Below are positions 13,536 to 26,490 of a stretch of DNA of 64,000 bases, one piece after another. A program made the translations under genes and the position numbers. This DNA comes from Ustulina deusta (lineage: Eukaryota > Ascomycota > Sordariomycetes > Xylariales > Xylariaceae), in the NCBI GenBank assembly GCA_023159155.1, contig JAJNNX010000022.1, positions 726,892 through 790,891 on the forward strand, read 5' to 3'. The notes under the pieces are model-generated. The model saw only the letters and a list, made by a program, of their open reading frames with translations, was not told the origin of the DNA and did not search any database. Each line of letters begins with the position of its first letter. Position 1 is the first letter of the stretch.

Positions 13536-16500
13536 AATAATATTTTTAATAAAACTATAATAAAGCAGTCTACTATACAAATTTATATATAATAATACTT
13601 ATATATATTTATTACTTCTTAAAACATAACTTATAATTAAAAACTAATACTTAACGCCCTTTTATATAAATTACTATATAAATATATTTATAACTTATTA
13701 ATTGCTTTAATACTAGCTTTATACAAAAATAACCTAGTTAAACTAACTAACCTAATTAATTAGTTAGCTAGTTAATTAGCTAACCTACAAACAGCTAATT
13801 CCCTATATAAATATATTTATAAGTAGCCCTTTATATAAATCTATATATAAGTCTACTTATAGCTATATATTTTCTAAAAAGCCTAGTTTATTAGTTATAT
13901 ATATTAAACAGCCAATTAAGCCTATTCCGTACAACTAACCAAACTAGCTTATATATATTAATTAGCCTTGCTACTAGCCGTACGATTAACCGCCAAGTCC
14001 CTTGCTAAAATATACCTATAAACAATCTATTATATAATTTTATATATAAACCTATTTATAGCTATCTAAGTCCAAAAAAGCTTTTAGGTAACTACTCTAG
14101 TTAGTTAGCTAGGCTATATATATATTAATTAGCTAATTTAGCTTAGTTTGCATTAATTAGTTAGTTTATACGTTTATATATATATTTAAGCAGTCTGCTA
14201 TATAAATTTATATATAAACGCGCTTTTACCTGTATACTATATATATAATATACTAATTAGCTAATTGCTTTTATTTTCTAGGCCTTATTAGCTAGGCTAA
14301 TCATATATGCGTTAGTTAGCCTAATCGGCCCATTGCTTTATTAGCTAGCTATATATATTGCTAAATTAGTTAGTTAGTTAATCTTTTTATTAAAAAATTA
14401 TTTAAATAGACTTATATATATTTTATATATAAATATATTTATATGCTTTTTAGTCCAAAAAAAGTCTTTATTTTAAGCTACCGATTAGTTAGTTAGCTAG
14501 CTAATCGATTAGCTAAGTTGCTTTGTTAGCTAGCTATATATATTACTACTTATATTAATTAGTTATTTATATTAATTAATCAAATCTATATTTAAATATT
14601 TATATAAATAAGTTATTATATAAATTTATATATAAACTTGCTTATATATATATTACTTATAAAAAACTATTGCTTTAAATCTTTTGTTTTATTAGTAGTT
14701 AGCTAGATCCCCTATTATAAATAGTCCTATAAACAGATCTTTATATATTTTATATATAAATATGCTTGTAGCGCTATAGCTTATAAAAAGGTTTGCTTTA
14801 AGCTATATATTTGTTCTAAGCTTCCGTTAGCTATATATATATTTTTATTTTTATTAATTTTATTATTTTAATATTTTTAATATATTCTAGTATTTTTTAG
14901 TATATTTAGCATTTTTGTTATTTTTTGTTGTTTTTAGGCTTTTATACTATTAATTAGCTAGTTCCCTATATAAATTGCTATATAAACAAGTATTTATATA
15001 GTTTATTAAAAATTAGCTCGAATATATACGGTTTAAAAAAAGCGCTATTTAGACTTTGTTTTTAAAGCTTTGTTTTAAAAGCGTTGTTTTTATTATAATA
15101 TTTAGCGCTATATATTGCCTTTTTTATATTATTAATTAGCTAGGCCCCTTATATTTAGTAGTATACAAATATATTTATGTATTAATTTATATATAAATAT
15201 ATTTATAGCTTATAAATAAACATCTATTTATAGTTTTAATTAACAAATTACGTACTAATTAATTAGTTTTTTGCTTTAGTAGCTATACTGTTTAATTTTA
15301 TATTTAATAGCTATATAAACAGATCTTTATATAATTTATATATAAATATACTTTTATACCTATAGTTTAAAAAAAGTTATTGTTTAGCTAGCTAATTAAT
15401 AAACTGCTATACTACTAATTAGCCAATTTAGTTATATATATATTAATTAATTATATATATATATTAGCTAGTTTAACTATTATATATACAATTAATTAGC
15501 AATTTAGCTAATATAATTATATATAAGCAACTACTTATACTAATTTATATATATATATGCTTGTATTGATTTATTATACCCTATTTACTATTAATTAGCT
15601 ATTTTTGTTATATATATATTAATTAGCAAGTTTACTATATTTTATATAATTTTTAGTTATATTTGCTATTAATTAATAAATCTACTACGTTTTTTAGTTA
15701 TATATAAACAGGCATACATATAATTTTTTATATAAACTTACTTGTATATATATTAATTATTTATATAAAAGCTTTCTAATTAGCTCTATACTTTCTATAC
15801 TAATTAGTTTATTTATTTGCTATACTAATTAGTTAGTATATATAAAAAACATAGGCATACAAACAATTGTTTATATAATTTATATAACAATTTGTTTTTA
15901 TTTATATAACCTATATATCCTACGCTTTATATATATAGTAATACGTATATAACGCTATAAATATAGCATAGTATTAACAAATTATTATTGCTATATTAAT
16001 TAGTTAGTTATATTAGTATTGCTATACTAACTAGTTAATTTATTATATATAAGCAACTTTTTATACTATTTTATATATAAACTTACTTATAATATATATT
16101 ATATAGTTAGCTGTACTGCACATTGGTTTATTATTACTACATATATATTATAACACTAATAAATTATTATTGCTGCACTAATTAGTTATTTAGTTATGTA
16201 TAAACAACTGCCTATACTATTTATATATAAACTTGTTTATACTATATATATTATATAGTTATTGCAGTACTGCTAATTAGTTAATATATTATTACTATAC
16301 TAATTAGTTTGTTATATATAAGCAACCTTTTATACTATTTTATATAAAAGCTTACTTATAGTATATATATTATATAGTTATTGCAGTACTACCGATTAAT
16401 TAATATATTATTGCTATACTAATTAGCCATTTTATATGTTATTACTGCCGATTAACAAGTTTTTTTTATATATAAACAGCTATTTATATTAATTTATATA

Positions 16501-17127
16501 AAGTTATGTTTATATTTATAATTTTTAGAATTATTTATAAAATCTATTTATAAAGCTAATTAAAGCCTATTTTATAAACTCTAACTTATATATATACTAT
16601 TAAAAAATATTACTATAATTATGTAAAGATTTATATATATAAAAAGTAGTAAAAGCTATAGTATAACTTTTTGTATAAAAATTTAGCTTAGGTTTAAAAT
16701 AATAGCTAATTATAGCACTTATTTAAGTTCTAATACAAAATATTAGCAAATATTACTATATATATTAAGTCTAAAAAAATTATATATTTTTTATATAAAA
16801 AAATATTAATAAAATACAAAAAAATAAAATATTTAAAAAGCTAAAAAGTTATACCAAGAGGTTATACTAAAAAGCATACTAAAAAGCATACGGACTAAAA
16901 AAAAAACTATAAACTAAAAGAAATCTAGTATAATATATAACTAGTTTAGTAATTAGCTAATCAAAAGCTTAGTAGCTTAATAGGTTAGAGCTAGTTCTTT
17001 TTTTTTTTAGGCTATTAAGGCCTAGAGGTTCAAATAGGTATTATATTATGTTATCTTTTTTAGTATTTTTAGCCTTACAATTAGATTTAAAGCCATCTAA
17101 AGAATAAAGCTCCAAATAAAGGAAGTT
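13536..17127 (-). repeat. Non-coding Z interior with hairpin units (second unit of Z1)
   Basis: Aligns throughout with 9675-13268 and differs from it mostly by transitions. It holds the same hairpin-unit array and no coding signal. Confidence 0.75.
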
Positions 17128-17394
17128 TATAGCAGGGCTAGTGCTAGCGGCCTGCTAGTAGCTACAAATATAGCTATATATTAATTGTTAGCTATATTCG
17201 GGCCGCCTGCAGCCCGAACCGGCTGATTTTTGGCTACATTCAGAGGTTCGAATAGCTATAAAAGCCTTCGAACTTCTTAAAGCAACACTTACTATAAACG
17301 TATAATATTTATACTAGTTTTTTAGTAGTAGGCGCTCTAGTTTATTTTTATTATTTTTAGTTATTTTTGGTGTCAAGTTGCCCTATCCTTCTTT
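17128..17394 (-). repeat. Z terminal repeat, right end of Z1
   Basis: 267 bp, followed by AATAT (17395-17399), which equals the AATAT just before the left end at 9408. Confidence 0.85.
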
Positions 17395-18222
17395 AATATT
17401 TGCTATATTACTATTATTATTATTTCTACGTTTTAAATATATCGCTAATATTGCTTTTTTTGTTTTTTTTTTTGCTATTTTTTTTGGCTTTTTTTTTCTT
17501 TTTTTCTACGTTTTCTTTAGTTCTAAATATAAGTCCTAACAGCCTACTTTAATATATCCTATCTTTTTATAATATTTATACTTTAGTTTTTTAAATATTA
17601 CTTTTTTGTTTTTAAAATTAGTTATTATTACTACCTGTTTTTTTCCTTTTATAAAATCAAACTTAGCTATTATTACTAGTACTTTTTTTAGTACTAATTA
17701 GTCCGTTTAACTTATATAGGTTTTTTTATTTTCTATAATTAGTACTACGTTAGCTAAAATTAAAATCTTAGTCCTTACTAAAATCTAAAAAACTTAAGCC
17801 TAAGCTTTAAATTTTTTTTTAAAACTATAAACAAAATATATTATAAAGTAGCTTTTAAAAAGCTTATATTCGGGTCCTACCTTAGCATATCTTTTTTATA
17901 TTACTTTAATTTTGTTTATTAACTTTTAAACAATTAAAAAAAATTCAATATTTATATTATTTTATTAGATCACTAACTAAAAAAGTAATATAACTTTTTT
18001 TTAGTTATATTTTTTATTTACTTATATAAATATTTTTTCTATTGTTCTAATACTATTTGTTATTTAATTCTAAAAAACAAAAAAGCTATTTTTTATTAAA
18101 AAAATGCCCTATTTTTAGGCAGTTTCCCAAGCCGCTATTTGTAGCTATAAAACTTGTTTAGCTTTTTCCAAAAATCGCCCTACTATAAATTTATATATAT
18201 TATACATATTAATTATTGTTAG
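17395..18222 (-). pseudogene. Copia relic X, part 2: gag with CCHC zinc knuckle
   Basis: On the minus strand near 17525-17590 the decayed text reads YKYYKKIGYIKVGC. Undoing C-to-T changes makes this a CxxCxxxGHxxxxC zinc knuckle, the nucleic-acid binding motif of retrotransposon Gag. A Lys-rich tail follows, as is usual for Copia Gag. It is interrupted at 17394 by Z1 and at 18222 by RT1; the upstream part continues at 36201. The Copia assignment comes mainly from the integrase piece at about 8100-8250. Confidence 0.65.
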
Positions 18223-18465
18223 TGTCACGATCAGTCAAATAAAGCTTCTATAGCTAGTTTATTAATACTATGGACAAAGACTTTAAGCTAAAAAAAAAAA
18301 AAAAAAAGAAAGAAGTTAGAGTTTATAAAATAAATAAATATAAACTCTATATATATAGCTGCAAAGTTAGGTTAGTCCATACGCAGACTTCCTATTTTAT
18401 TACTATATAGGTCTAAAGTTCTTATAAGTTTTGCTAAAACTATACAAACTATATTAACTATTATA
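18223..18465 (-). repeat. RT1 left LTR
   Basis: About 243 bp. It pairs with 24064-24193 plus 36084-36200; differences are mostly C/T and G/A (TGTCACGATCAGTC versus TATTATAATTAGTT). Confidence 0.8.
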
Positions 18466-21400
18466 TTATTTTTTTATAAAACTAAAAGTTTAAATATAGT
18501 TTTAATTTAAAATTACTAATTATATTAGATTTATATAGTTTTTTTATATTATATTGCTTGATTATTATTTTTATAATTATTTGTAAACTTATTAGCTATT
18601 ATTATATATATTTATTTTTATAATTTTATAAAAAATTTAAAAGTTTTTTTATAAGTTTTATAAAATTAGTTAAGTTTAATTAGTATATTTTAAAAATTTT
18701 AAGCTATATATTAAATATTATTAAAATTATAGCTTTTTTAAATAATCTAATATTATAACTTTTTATTTTTTTTATCTATTTTTAATTGTTTAATTTGTTT
18801 AATTTTAAATTTTATTTTATTATTAATATTTTTAACTAAAAATAATAATTAGATTTATTAAAATAAAAAATTATTGTTTGTTTTTTATAATTAGTTAATA
18901 TAAAATAAGTTTTTTATTTTATAAAAATTAAGCAAATTAAAAATATAGCTAAATTTTTATTTTTTTAAAAATTTAAAAAGTTTAATTAATTAAAAATCTA
19001 ATTTAGTAATTAGTACTTATATTATAAAACTTTTTTTTTTTTAAAAAACTTTATTTTTTATTTTAAAATTTATTAAGCGTTTTTTTTATTAATTTATAGC
19101 TTATATTATTTTTACGCAAAAGTTGCTATATTATATATTATTTTTTAAATGTTTTAGGTTTAGCAAACTAATTTAAATATTTATTATTTAATATTAAAAT
19201 CTATAATAGTTTTATTAATATTTATTATTAAAAAGTTTTATGTTTTAATTTTTATTGCTATTTTTAGTAATAATATATTAATTAATAAATATTATAAAAA
19301 ATTATATATAAAATTTAAAACAAAAAAATAAATGTTTTAATTGTTTTAATATTTATTAATATAAAAATAGAATTATTAGTTTAATTTTTAATTAATTAAT
19401 TTTATTATTTTTTAGGTTTAAAAGTAGTAAATATTATTAAAGCAATGCTTAATATTTATAAAACTATTAATTATTATTATAAACTTAGAAATAAATAGTT
19501 TTATATTATTTAATATTTATATATTTAATATATTAAAAAATTTATATAAACTTTTATAATATTATATAGCTAGCAATTTTATAATATTTATTTTTTTACT
19601 AAATAAAATTATAATTAAATAGCTAAACTTATTTATAAATATTTATATATAATTATAACTTTATTAGTTAAATAATATATTTTTATTATTTATTATTATA
19701 TATTGCTATACTACAACTAATATAAACAATAAATAAAAAAAGCTAAAAGTTTTATTTTATAATATTTTGTTTTTTTTATAATTATAATAACTATATATAT
19801 ATTATTTATAATTATATTTTAAATAAAACTAATAATATTTTTATTTTAATATTTTAATTATTTTATATTAATTTTAGTATATAATAATTAAAAATATATA
19901 AGCTTTTTAAATTAAAGTTATATAAAAAAAAATAGTTTTATTTAAAATAATTTTAAATATATATAGCTTTTTGTTTTTATTTTTTAGTTTTTATAGCTAG
20001 TTTTTTTATTTAAGTAAGTTTACTAGGTTAGCTTTTTAAAAAATATTAAATAAAAAGTTTATAATTAATATAAAATTTAATATTTTATTAAGCAGAACTA
20101 ATATTATTATTTATTTTTTAGCTTTTTTAGCTTTAATTATAAAAAACTTAGCTATTTTTTTTAATAAAACATTAGTTACTATATTTTTTTATTTTAGTTA
20201 GTATTAAAAAGTAATATTAAAATTTAATAAAAAGTTAGCTTAATATATTTATTATATTAATAAAATCTATTTATTTAAAAAAATATAATAAAGTTTAATA
20301 ATTAATTATTATAAAAAACTTAGTTTTAAAAAGCTTTAAGTAGTAATATTTTAAAGTTTGTATTATTACTAAAAGTTTATAGTTTTAAATTAGGTAAGCT
20401 TGCTTAATTAGTATTATTATTTTAAAAAAATATTTTATAAGTTTTTAGGTTATATTTTTTTATTATTGCTAAATAACTTTTTTTATTATATTATATAAAG
20501 TATTTGTTTTTATTTATATTAGTTAGCCGGGCTTAAAAAAAGCTAAAATAAATATTTTATAAACTAATAGTTTTATATGTTTAAAAGCTTGTTTTTATTT
20601 TAGTCCTATTATAAAAATTTTTTTTTTTTTTAATAATTAATTTAAAAAAGCAATAATTTTATTAGTATAATAAATAAATATATAAATATAATTATAAAGC
20701 TTAAAAAATAACTAGATTAATTTAGTATTTTTAAAATTATTAAAATCTTATTTTAGAATTGTTTAAATTTTTATAAAATTAATTCTAATTTTTATTTTAG
20801 TTTTTATAATTATTTCTAAATAATTAATAATAAATATATTAAAATAAAACTTTTTAATATTTTTTTAATATTTAGCTTAATATAAACAATAAATTATTTT
20901 TTTATAATAAGTTTAGTATTATTTTTTAGTTTTAAAATAAATTAAAATATTATTTATATAAATATTTATAAACTTATTTAAAAATTTTTAAATTTATATA
21001 TTAATAAAAGCTTGCTACTAAGCAAGTTTTATTTTTAAACTAAAAAATAAAACTTTTTATTAAAATATTTTTTTATAAATTTAAAAAAAAAAAAAAAAAA
21101 AATTTTTTTATAATTAATAATAATTAATAAAAAGTTTTAATAATATTTAGTTTAATAAATTAAGTAATATTATAATAATTAAATATAGTACTACTAATAT
21201 TTAAAATTAATATAATTTAATTTTTTAAATATATATTTTTTTATTAATAATTAATTATAAATTTATATTTAATTAATTTAAGTTTAAATATAAATAAAAC
21301 AAAAATAATATTTAAGTTTATATTTTATTTAATAAAGTTTATAGTTAATAGTTTATTTATAAACTTTTTTTTAAATAAAATAAATTATATAAATATATAA

Positions 21401-24063
21401 TATTAATAAAAACTAAAAATATATTTTTTCTTATTAAGTTTTAGTATTATATTAAACTTTAATTATAATAATAATAAAGTTTTAGATTTTTTTTAAAAAA
21501 AAATTTTTTAAGTATAATAGCTAAAAAAGCAAAAAGTTTTATATTAATTTTATATATTAGAAGTTTTTTTTTTTTAAAAATAAGATTAGTTTATTATTAA
21601 AAGTTTTTTATAGTACTATTTAATTAATTTAAATTTATTTTTTTTATAAAATATTAATTTTTTTTAGTTATTATAAACTTAATTGCAATAAGCTTTTTTA
21701 GAATTTTTTTAGTTAATTATTTTTATTTATTTTAATAAAAATAATTCTAAAAGTTTTATATAATTTTTTTAATAGTAGCTTGGTTTTTTTTTTTTTTTTA
21801 AAAATTATTATATAAACTTTTTTTGTTTTAGGTTTAAAAGTTTTAAGTTTTTTTTTTATTTTTTTAGTTTTAGTTATTTTTAAAATAATTGTTTTATTTT
21901 TAAAAAGTTATTTTAATATTTAATAATATTTTTTAACGCTTAATTATATTAATTTATATTTTTTTATATTTTTAAGTTTATATTTTATTATTTATAACTA
22001 AAAAGTTTAACTATAATTATTAACAAAATTAAACTAATAAAAATAAATTATTTAGCTAAATTAATTATTATTTTTAAGTTTTTATTAAAACATTTTGTTT
22101 TATTAACTATTTAATACTAATAATAATATTATAAATAAAATTAATAATTTAAAATATTTAATTTTTAAATTATTAATTATTAATTTTTATAATATATATT
22201 AAATATTTATAAATTTTATTAACTATTTTATTTTAGTAATTATAAAACTTTTAAAGTTTAATTAACTAAACTATTTTTATTTTTAATTATTATTTAATTT
22301 ATTATATAAACTTATAACTAATTATTAAAAAAATATAAGTTTTAATATTATATAAAATTAAAGTTTTTATTTTAATATTATTAATTTATAATTAAATAAA
22401 TATTTTAAAAATAATTAATTTGTTTTAGTTATATGTTTTAATTAAAATAAATAAAAAAATTAATAAAAAAAATTTTATTAGTTTTATTTGTTTTTTAAAT
22501 CAAATAAACTATTAAAGCTATTTTTATTATAGCTTTTTTTTGCTAATTAAATATTTAAAACTTTAAGCTTTTAATTAAAGCAATTAATTAATATATATAT
22601 ATTTTTTTTTTATAAATAAAGCAAGTCTTATTATTTTAATAAAAAAAAAATTTTTATAATTAATATTTATTTTAATTATTTTAAAATAAATATTTTAAAA
22701 CTTTTAAAATTAACTAAAAATTAATAAATTAGTTTATTAAAAATTTAATTATTTAAATTAAATTTTTGTTTAATTAAACTAGCAAGTTTAACTTATTAAT
22801 AATTTTTATAAGTTTATTTAGTATTATATACTAATTTAATAATTTTATTAATAAATAATTTATAAAAAATATTTAAATTTATAAAAACTTTATATAAGTT
22901 TTTTTTTAAGTTTATATAAAAATAATTCTATAATTTATATTTTTATTATAATTTAATAAATTAATATTTTTAAACCAAACTATTAAATATAAAAATAAAC
23001 TTATTAATATTTTTATTAATTCTATATATATAAACTTAAAATATTTTATAAATAATAACTACTTAATTAAAGTTATAATAAATTATTAATAAAGTTTAAA
23101 TTATTTTAGTAATATTACTAAATAATTTTTTAATTAAATAAAAATATATTTTTATTAATTTTTTAATATATTTTTTTAATTAGTTTATAATATATTAAAA
23201 TTAATTATTTTTAGTTTAAAATATAATAATATTTTTATTTAGCTTTTTTATTAATTTATAAACCTAATTATTAAATAAAGCTTTATTTTTTATAACCTTA
23301 CTAAAATTAGTTTTTTATATTTTAGCTTTTTTAATATAAATAATGTTTAAAGCGCTAAAAAATAAACTAATAAAATAAAAAATAAATAAAATAATAAAAT
23401 TAAAAAATTTAAAGTTAATATTTTTAAATATATTTTTTATAATTAAATTATAGTTATTTTTTAAAAATACTAAAATAAATATATTAAAAAGTTAATATTT
23501 TATTTTTTTTATTTATTAAAAAAGTTCTATTAAAACTAATATTAAATTATAAGCTTATATAGCTATAATATTTAGTATTATATTTTTAAATATATTTTTT
23601 ATTTTAAATTATTTTAGTTCTAATTTAAATTTTGCTTTTTTAAGTTTTTAATTTTTATTTTTTTTAGAATTTTTTTTAAATATTAGTCCGCTTAAAGCGT
23701 TTATAAAAAAATCTAATATTTAATTTTTTTTTTTTTTATAAAATTTTTTTTTTTTAAATTATTTAATAATAAAAAGCTAGCTATACTTAAAAATTAAAGT
23801 TATTTTAATTGTTTAAAAACTAAAAATAAAATAAAATTATTTAAAATTAAGTTTTTTATAAATTATTAATTTTTAAATAGTATAAAAATTAAAAATTATA
23901 TTAAAATTATATTAAAATTAAATTTATATTATAAAATATATAATTTTTTATATTAAATATATAATTAAAAAAAAAGTTTATTCATATTTTATTAATTATA
24001 ACAAAATAAAAAATATATATTTATTAAATATTTATTAATAAATAATTAATAAACTTAAAGTAA
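18466..24063 (-). pseudogene. Interior of RT1, decayed gag-pol
   Basis: 5.6 kb of more than 80 percent A+T with dense stops. The plus strand is T-rich, pointing to minus-strand coding. The best-preserved region is about 20100-21000 (RT/RNase H-like). The gag end should lie near 23600-24060. No frame is open over any useful length. Confidence 0.55.
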
Positions 24064-24128
24064 TATTATAATTAGTTAAATAAAATTTTTATAGTTAGTT
24101 TATTAATACTATAAATAAAAACTTTAAA

Positions 24129-24162
<34 letters not shown>

Positions 24163-24193
24163 AAAATTTATAAAATAAATAAATATAGATTTT
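24064..24193 (-). repeat. RT1 right LTR, first piece
   Basis: Matches 18223-18350 with heavy C-to-T/G-to-A change. It stops at the RT2 insertion point, where its last five bases ATTTT correspond to ACTCT in the intact left LTR. Confidence 0.8.
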
Positions 24194-24437
24194 TGTTAGA
24201 TTTAGTATTATAAAACGTACCGCATATATATGTTTAGATCGCCTTATTTATTATTATTTCTTATAAGTCCTATTTTTTTTCTATAAAATATTTATTTATA
24301 AGCTTGCTAGTAAATATAGCTAAGCTATATTTATTAAGCTATATTATTAAGCTATAACGCTTATATAACTAAATAATCCTGCTATTTATGCTTAATTAGC
24401 TTTTTTTATAGCTATTAGCTATAGGCTAAATCTAACA
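24194..24437 (-). repeat. RT2 LTR (3' LTR in element orientation)
   Basis: 244 bp, TG...CA with 12-base inverted ends. More mutated than its partner at 35835-36078. Confidence 0.9.
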
Positions 24438-24446
24438 CACCCCCTT
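24438..24446 (-). promoter_or_regulatory. Polypurine tract of RT2
   Basis: AAGGGGGTG on the minus strand directly upstream of the 3' LTR, the usual plus-strand primer position. Confidence 0.7.
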
Positions 24447-24475
24447 AAAAAAAGTTACTCTAGTAACTTTTTTTA
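24446..24475. repeat. Perfect 13-bp hairpin beside the RT2 polypurine tract
   Basis: Arms TAAAAAAAGTTAC and GTAACTTTTTTTA surround a TCTA loop. Confidence 0.85.
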
Positions 24476-24630
24476 TATATATATTACTATAGCTATAAAA
24501 GTAGTTATAAATAAATATTAAAGCATAAATAATATATAAATAATTAGTATAGCATATAAATAACTATATAGGCTAGTTCTAAATATTATATATATTACTA
24601 TACAACTATTTAAAATATAGCATAGCAAGC

Positions 24631-24742
24631 TTAGTAAACAAAAACATTTATAAAAAAGTGTGCTTTTAATTTAGTAAGCAAAAACGTTTATAAAAAAGTA
24701 CGCTTTTAACTTAGTAAGTAAAAATGTTTATAAAAAAGTATA
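24631..24742. repeat. 40-bp tandem repeat, almost 3 copies, in RT2
   Basis: Units start at 24631, 24671 and 24711 (ttagtaarcaaaaacgttta, then taaaaaagtacgctttta), differing by transitions. Confidence 0.9.
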
Positions 24743-26089
24743 TTTATAAGTATAGTATATATAAGCTTACTTCTAGTATTACTAGAGCTTTATTTTTTAT
24801 TTTTTATTTTTTTCTAGTTTTTATAAAATTTTTGTAGTAAATTTTTAAAACTAAAATATTAAGCACTTTATTTTTTTTTAATAAAATCTATACTAATCTT
24901 TTTTTTAGGTTTAATTATAAAATTATTTTTTATTAGTATATTATTAATTATTAAAAAAAAAAAAAGTATTTTTATTATAAGTTTTAAAAAAGCTTTAGGT
25001 TATTTAATAAAAAGCTTGCTAATATATATAAAAAAAACTATTATAATATTTTTTTTGTTTTTTTTTTGTTTAAATTATAGTAGTTAATATTTTTAACTAA
25101 GCTAAAACTTATAAATATAATATATAACTGCTTTTTAAATTAATAGTTAATAGGTTTATTATTAGTTTAGAGTTATTATTATTAAATAGTAATAATATTT
25201 TTATATATTTTTTGTTTTGTTTTTTGTTTATTATAAAGTTTTTAGTATATTATATTTTTGCTATTACTATTGCTATTACTGTTTTTTTAACGCTTTTTTG
25301 CTAAGCTTTTTTTATTATTACTATTATTTTTAAAATAGCTAGTCTTTTGTTAGCTTTGCTTAGTACTTATTATTTAGCTTTTAGCTAGGTTATTTTAGTT
25401 ATACCTATACTACTGCTAGTTTTGCTTAGTTAAGCTTCTAGTAGCTAGAGTATTATGCTTACTACTATTGTTTTTTGTAGTTATAACTATACTTTATTTT
25501 TGTAGCAAGCCGGTTTTTGCTTATAGCTAATATTTTTAAAGATTTTTTAAAAAATATTATATTTGCAGTATATTTATAATACTTTTTAGGGTTACTTAAA
25601 TAATAATTATATTAAAATGTTTAGTAATAAGTTATAATATTTATAGTATATTTTTAAGCATATATATAAACTTTTATAAGTAAGCTTTTTAATAATTAGT
25701 AATAAATACTAATTATAAAAAGTTTTATTAATATTAAGCTTTATATTTATTATTTTTGGAATATTTTTATAAGAAGCGCTAGTAATGCTACTATTTAGGC
25801 TTTATAGATTATAATCTATACTATACTATTTTTTTATTGCTTAAAAAAAAAAAAAAAAAATAAATGTTTTTTGTAAGCTTTTTGCTACTTTGTAGCAGGA
25901 TTAGTACTTTTTAAGGTAGTTAAGTTTTTATATTATTAGCTTTAGAGCTTTTTAAACATATAAAAATATTTTATAATCTTTTTATTAATATATTGTAAGC
26001 TTATAATTTATGTTTAAATAGTGTTTAAACGTTTTATTTTATAAAATTTTTTTTCAGTAATAAATCTTTAATTTTTTTTTAAAAATTAA

Positions 26090-26490
26090 TATATTCTGCT
26101 AAGCTTTTTAGCTATGTTTAAAAAGCTTATATAATTTAAGCTATTTTAAAAAAGTTGTTTATTTTAGTATAAGTAAAGCCTTTATAAGTTTATTAGCAAT
26201 TATATTAGTAGTAAATATATATTTTACTATAATAGTTCTATTTTTAATTTTTTAATATAGCTAGTAGTTATAAATATTAATATATTATAGTTTAGTATAT
26301 AATAAAGCTATTTTTTTTATAACAAGCTTTATAGTTTGCTAATTATTATATTATATTTATATTTGCTAATTTTATAGCACTACCCTAAACTTATTAATAA
26401 ACTAGTTAATAAATATTACTTTTTTAGTTATTTAGGCTAAAACTAAAAATTTTGTTTTAGTTATAGATATAATAACTATATTTTGTTTAT
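26090..26490 (-). pseudogene. Copia RNase H relic of RT2
   Basis: Minus-strand translation through stops reads KTKFLVLA, ITKKVIFIN, YNNQQTIKL, KIALLYTKLQYINIYNYQL, VKYIFTTNIIANKLIKAL. This matches the end of Copia RNase H (SSTEAEY, CDNQSAI, RTKHIDIxxHFIRE, YxPTxxMIADxxTKAL) in order and spacing. The catalytic Asp/Glu positions are largely altered by G-to-A change. It is the best family marker in RT2 and fixes its strand. Confidence 0.85.

Larger units (their letters stand above)
9408..17394 (-). mobile_element. Z1: tandem double Z element (LTR-interior-LTR-interior-LTR)
   Basis: Three 267-bp terminal repeats (9408-9674, 13269-13535, 17128-17394) separate two interiors of almost equal length (9675-13268, 3,594 bp; 13536-17127, 3,592 bp). 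AATAT sits directly outside both ends (9403-9407 and 17395-17399), fitting a 5-bp target-site duplication, although the context is AT-rich. The sequences outside are pieces of the same minus-strand Copia relic X, which supports insertion into X. A shared middle LTR is what unequal recombination between two such elements would leave. No open reading frame of note. Confidence 0.75.
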
